This document shows, piece by piece, positions 7,001 to 7,299 of a DNA stretch of 7,299 nucleotides. Position 1 is the stretch's first letter, and each line of letters opens with the position of its first letter. The notes below the pieces were generated by a model. That model was not told the DNA's origin, made no database searches, and saw only the letters and a program-made list of their open reading frames with translations. The position numbers and the translations under genes were made by a program. Source of the stretch: Actinomycetota bacterium (GTDB taxonomy: Bacteria > Actinomycetota > Actinomycetes > S36-B12); NCBI GenBank assembly GCA_947499275.1, contig CANMNM010000062.1:1-7299 (forward strand), given 5' to 3'.

Positions 7001-7209
7001 ATGCTGGCTTAGAAATTAGTGATCGGATAAATGTGACCTGGAGCTCGGACAACCCCGACGTTGTTGAAACTCTGAGTTTTCACGGGGGTGAGATCTCCAA
7101 TGAGGTGCTTGCACTGAGTCTGACCAAGGTCCCTGAAGTGATTACTGGATTCACCGTTTTTGGGACTGAGAGCGAAATCGATGCAAACTTTGGAATTGAG
7201 AAAGCTTAA
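4051..7209 (+). CDS. ileS: isoleucyl-tRNA synthetase, type 2 (long form)
   Basis: The enzyme charges tRNA-Ile with isoleucine and hydrolyses misactivated valine. From ATG 4051 it has 1,052 residues, matching actinobacterial IleS (about 1,040-1,050). The class I signature near residue 55 reads PGTHHIE, i.e. GXHH in place of HXGH, and KMSKH lies at 603-607. The CP1 editing domain has WTTTPWTL at 229-236 and HQAPAFGADD at 330-339. Cysteine pairs CPRC (182-185), CWRC (402-405) and CPHC (513-516) are likely metal sites. The anticodon-binding domain starts near DRWLL (690), and the type-2 C-terminal blocks KPNFRTLG (878) and RDIVRSLQEGRKNAGLE (972-988) follow; the C-terminal zinc finger of type 1 is absent. 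ATG 4015 would add 12 residues but has no ribosome binding site and falls outside family homology. The 4051 start has a weak purine-rich AGAGAAGAG upstream. The gene is divergent from the DksA-like gene. Confidence 0.97.
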   Translation: MYKVVPPTVNLRDLEHEVLALWQAEGTFAASMAQSQGRPTWTFYEGPPTANGAPGTHHIEARAFKDIFPRYRTMKGYHVVRQAGWDCHGLPVELAVEKELGFSGKKDIENYGVAEFNAKCRESVVRHVDAFTELTTRMGYWVDMDRAYWTMDSNYIQSVWWSLKQIFNAGLLVQDHRVSPYCPRCGTGLSDHELAQGYEDVSDPSVYVRFPVKVGALAEKYSDLSLLVWTTTPWTLVSNTAVAVKPTATYCVLESADQHYIVAQDLIENLFGSPIDEDGSIRYQVKETFPGTQLEHMAYKRPFDLIDIPDSHFVILADYVTTGDGTGLVHQAPAFGADDLISCRAYGLPVVNPIAPDGTFLPEIPLVGGQFFKKADAALTDDLRERGLLFREESYEHSYPHCWRCHTPLIYYAQPSWYIKTTAIKDRLMAENEKTHWHPDTIKWGRYGDWLTNNVDWALSRNRYWGTPLPIWRCENEHLTIVESLAELGELAGQEISDLDPHRPFIDDITIPCPHCDATAVRVPEVIDCWYDSGAMPFAAQWYPQHNKENFAAQYPADFVCEAIDQTRGWFYTLMAIGTLVFDESSYKNVVCLGHILDEDGRKMSKHLGNVLEPIPLMDQHGADAVRWFMLASGSPWQSRRVGHTAIADIVRKNLLTYWNTVSFLSLYARSAPWSPADGAPPVNERPIMDRWLLTQAHSLSAQVDNALENFDTQLGGRLITEFIDDLSNWYVRRTRRRFWEGEPAALATLHEALKIVTLCMAPYTPFITERVWQDLFRETQPDLPNSVHLADWPSESQPDSQLQSDMELARRVTELGRSARATSSVKTRQPLGRALISAPGWSELSAELVAEVAEELNVRELLTLDVSDSDLVSISLKPNFRTLGARFGKQTPLIAEHISRQDPTELVSALRDIGKVDYEIDGVDGTSTIELSDLVITETPVEGWAVAADAGESFALDLEITHELALAGMARDIVRSLQEGRKNAGLEISDRINVTWSSDNPDVVETLSFHGGEISNEVLALSLTKVPEVITGFTVFGTESEIDANFGIEKA

Positions 7210-7299
7210 AGGCCTCGAAAAATCCCGATCAGAATTTGAAGACCAATCAGAAGGATTAAAAACCCCAGATCCAGAGACACCTGACCCAATCGCAACGGT
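7206..7299 (-). CDS. yggT: C-terminal end of a YggT-family membrane protein (partial)
   Basis: Only the last 30 codons and the TAA (7208-7206) are in the window. The peptide starts PLRLGQVSLDLGF and continues as a hydrophobic helix ending in IFRGL. This matches the end of YggT proteins: a proline/arginine-containing loop, a glycine, a short segment with LDL or FDL, and a final membrane helix of about 18 residues. YggT is a small membrane protein encoded in the sepF-divIVA division cluster. In the Streptomyces order it lies just beyond divIVA from ileS, so finding it here fits. The stop overlaps the ileS stop tail-to-tail by four bases. The fragment is short, so another small membrane protein remains possible. 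Confidence 0.6.
   Translation of the reverse strand, partial: PLRLGQVSLDLGFLILLIGLQILIGIFRGL

Overview
The window looks like the chromosome of an actinobacterium (Actinomycetota) with a base composition near half GC by eye, lower than Streptomyces or Mycobacterium. The evidence is the gene set and order: dnaE, an RluA/RluD-type pseudouridine synthase, lspA, a DksA/TraR zinc-finger protein with a lysine-rich tail, a long type-2 ileS, and the end of a YggT-like membrane protein. This is the housekeeping neighbourhood known downstream of the ftsZ-sepF-yggT-divIVA division cluster in Streptomyces. GTG or TTG starts and a probable leaderless promoter also fit actinobacteria. A freshwater or other moderate-GC lineage is possible, but the sequence alone does not fix the genus.

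Layout. Positions 1-1332 (minus) hold the N-terminal 444 residues of the replicative DNA polymerase III alpha subunit, running off the left edge. After a 115-bp gap, 1448-2374 (minus) encodes the pseudouridine synthase, whose GTG start overlaps the lspA stop. lspA (2371-2940, minus) encodes lipoprotein signal peptidase. After 57 bp, 2998-3864 (minus) encodes the DksA/TraR-like protein, whose first ~75 residues are a pentapeptide xxxKK repeat. A 186-bp divergent region (3865-4050) contains nested palindromes and an unverified 36-codon reading frame. ileS (4051-7209, plus) fills most of the right half. Its stop overlaps by four bases the stop of a minus-strand reading frame (7206-7299) that resembles the C-terminus of YggT.

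Functionally these are growth genes: replication, isoleucine charging, rRNA modification, lipoprotein maturation, and a probable RNA-polymerase- or nucleoid-associated regulator. I see no mobile element, tRNA, CRISPR array or defence system. The points most worth a second look are the swapped GXHH signature of IleS, the reversed orientation of ileS within an otherwise conserved gene order with no divIVA beside it, the histone-H1-like tail on the DksA-like protein, and the structured ileS leader with its small reading frame.
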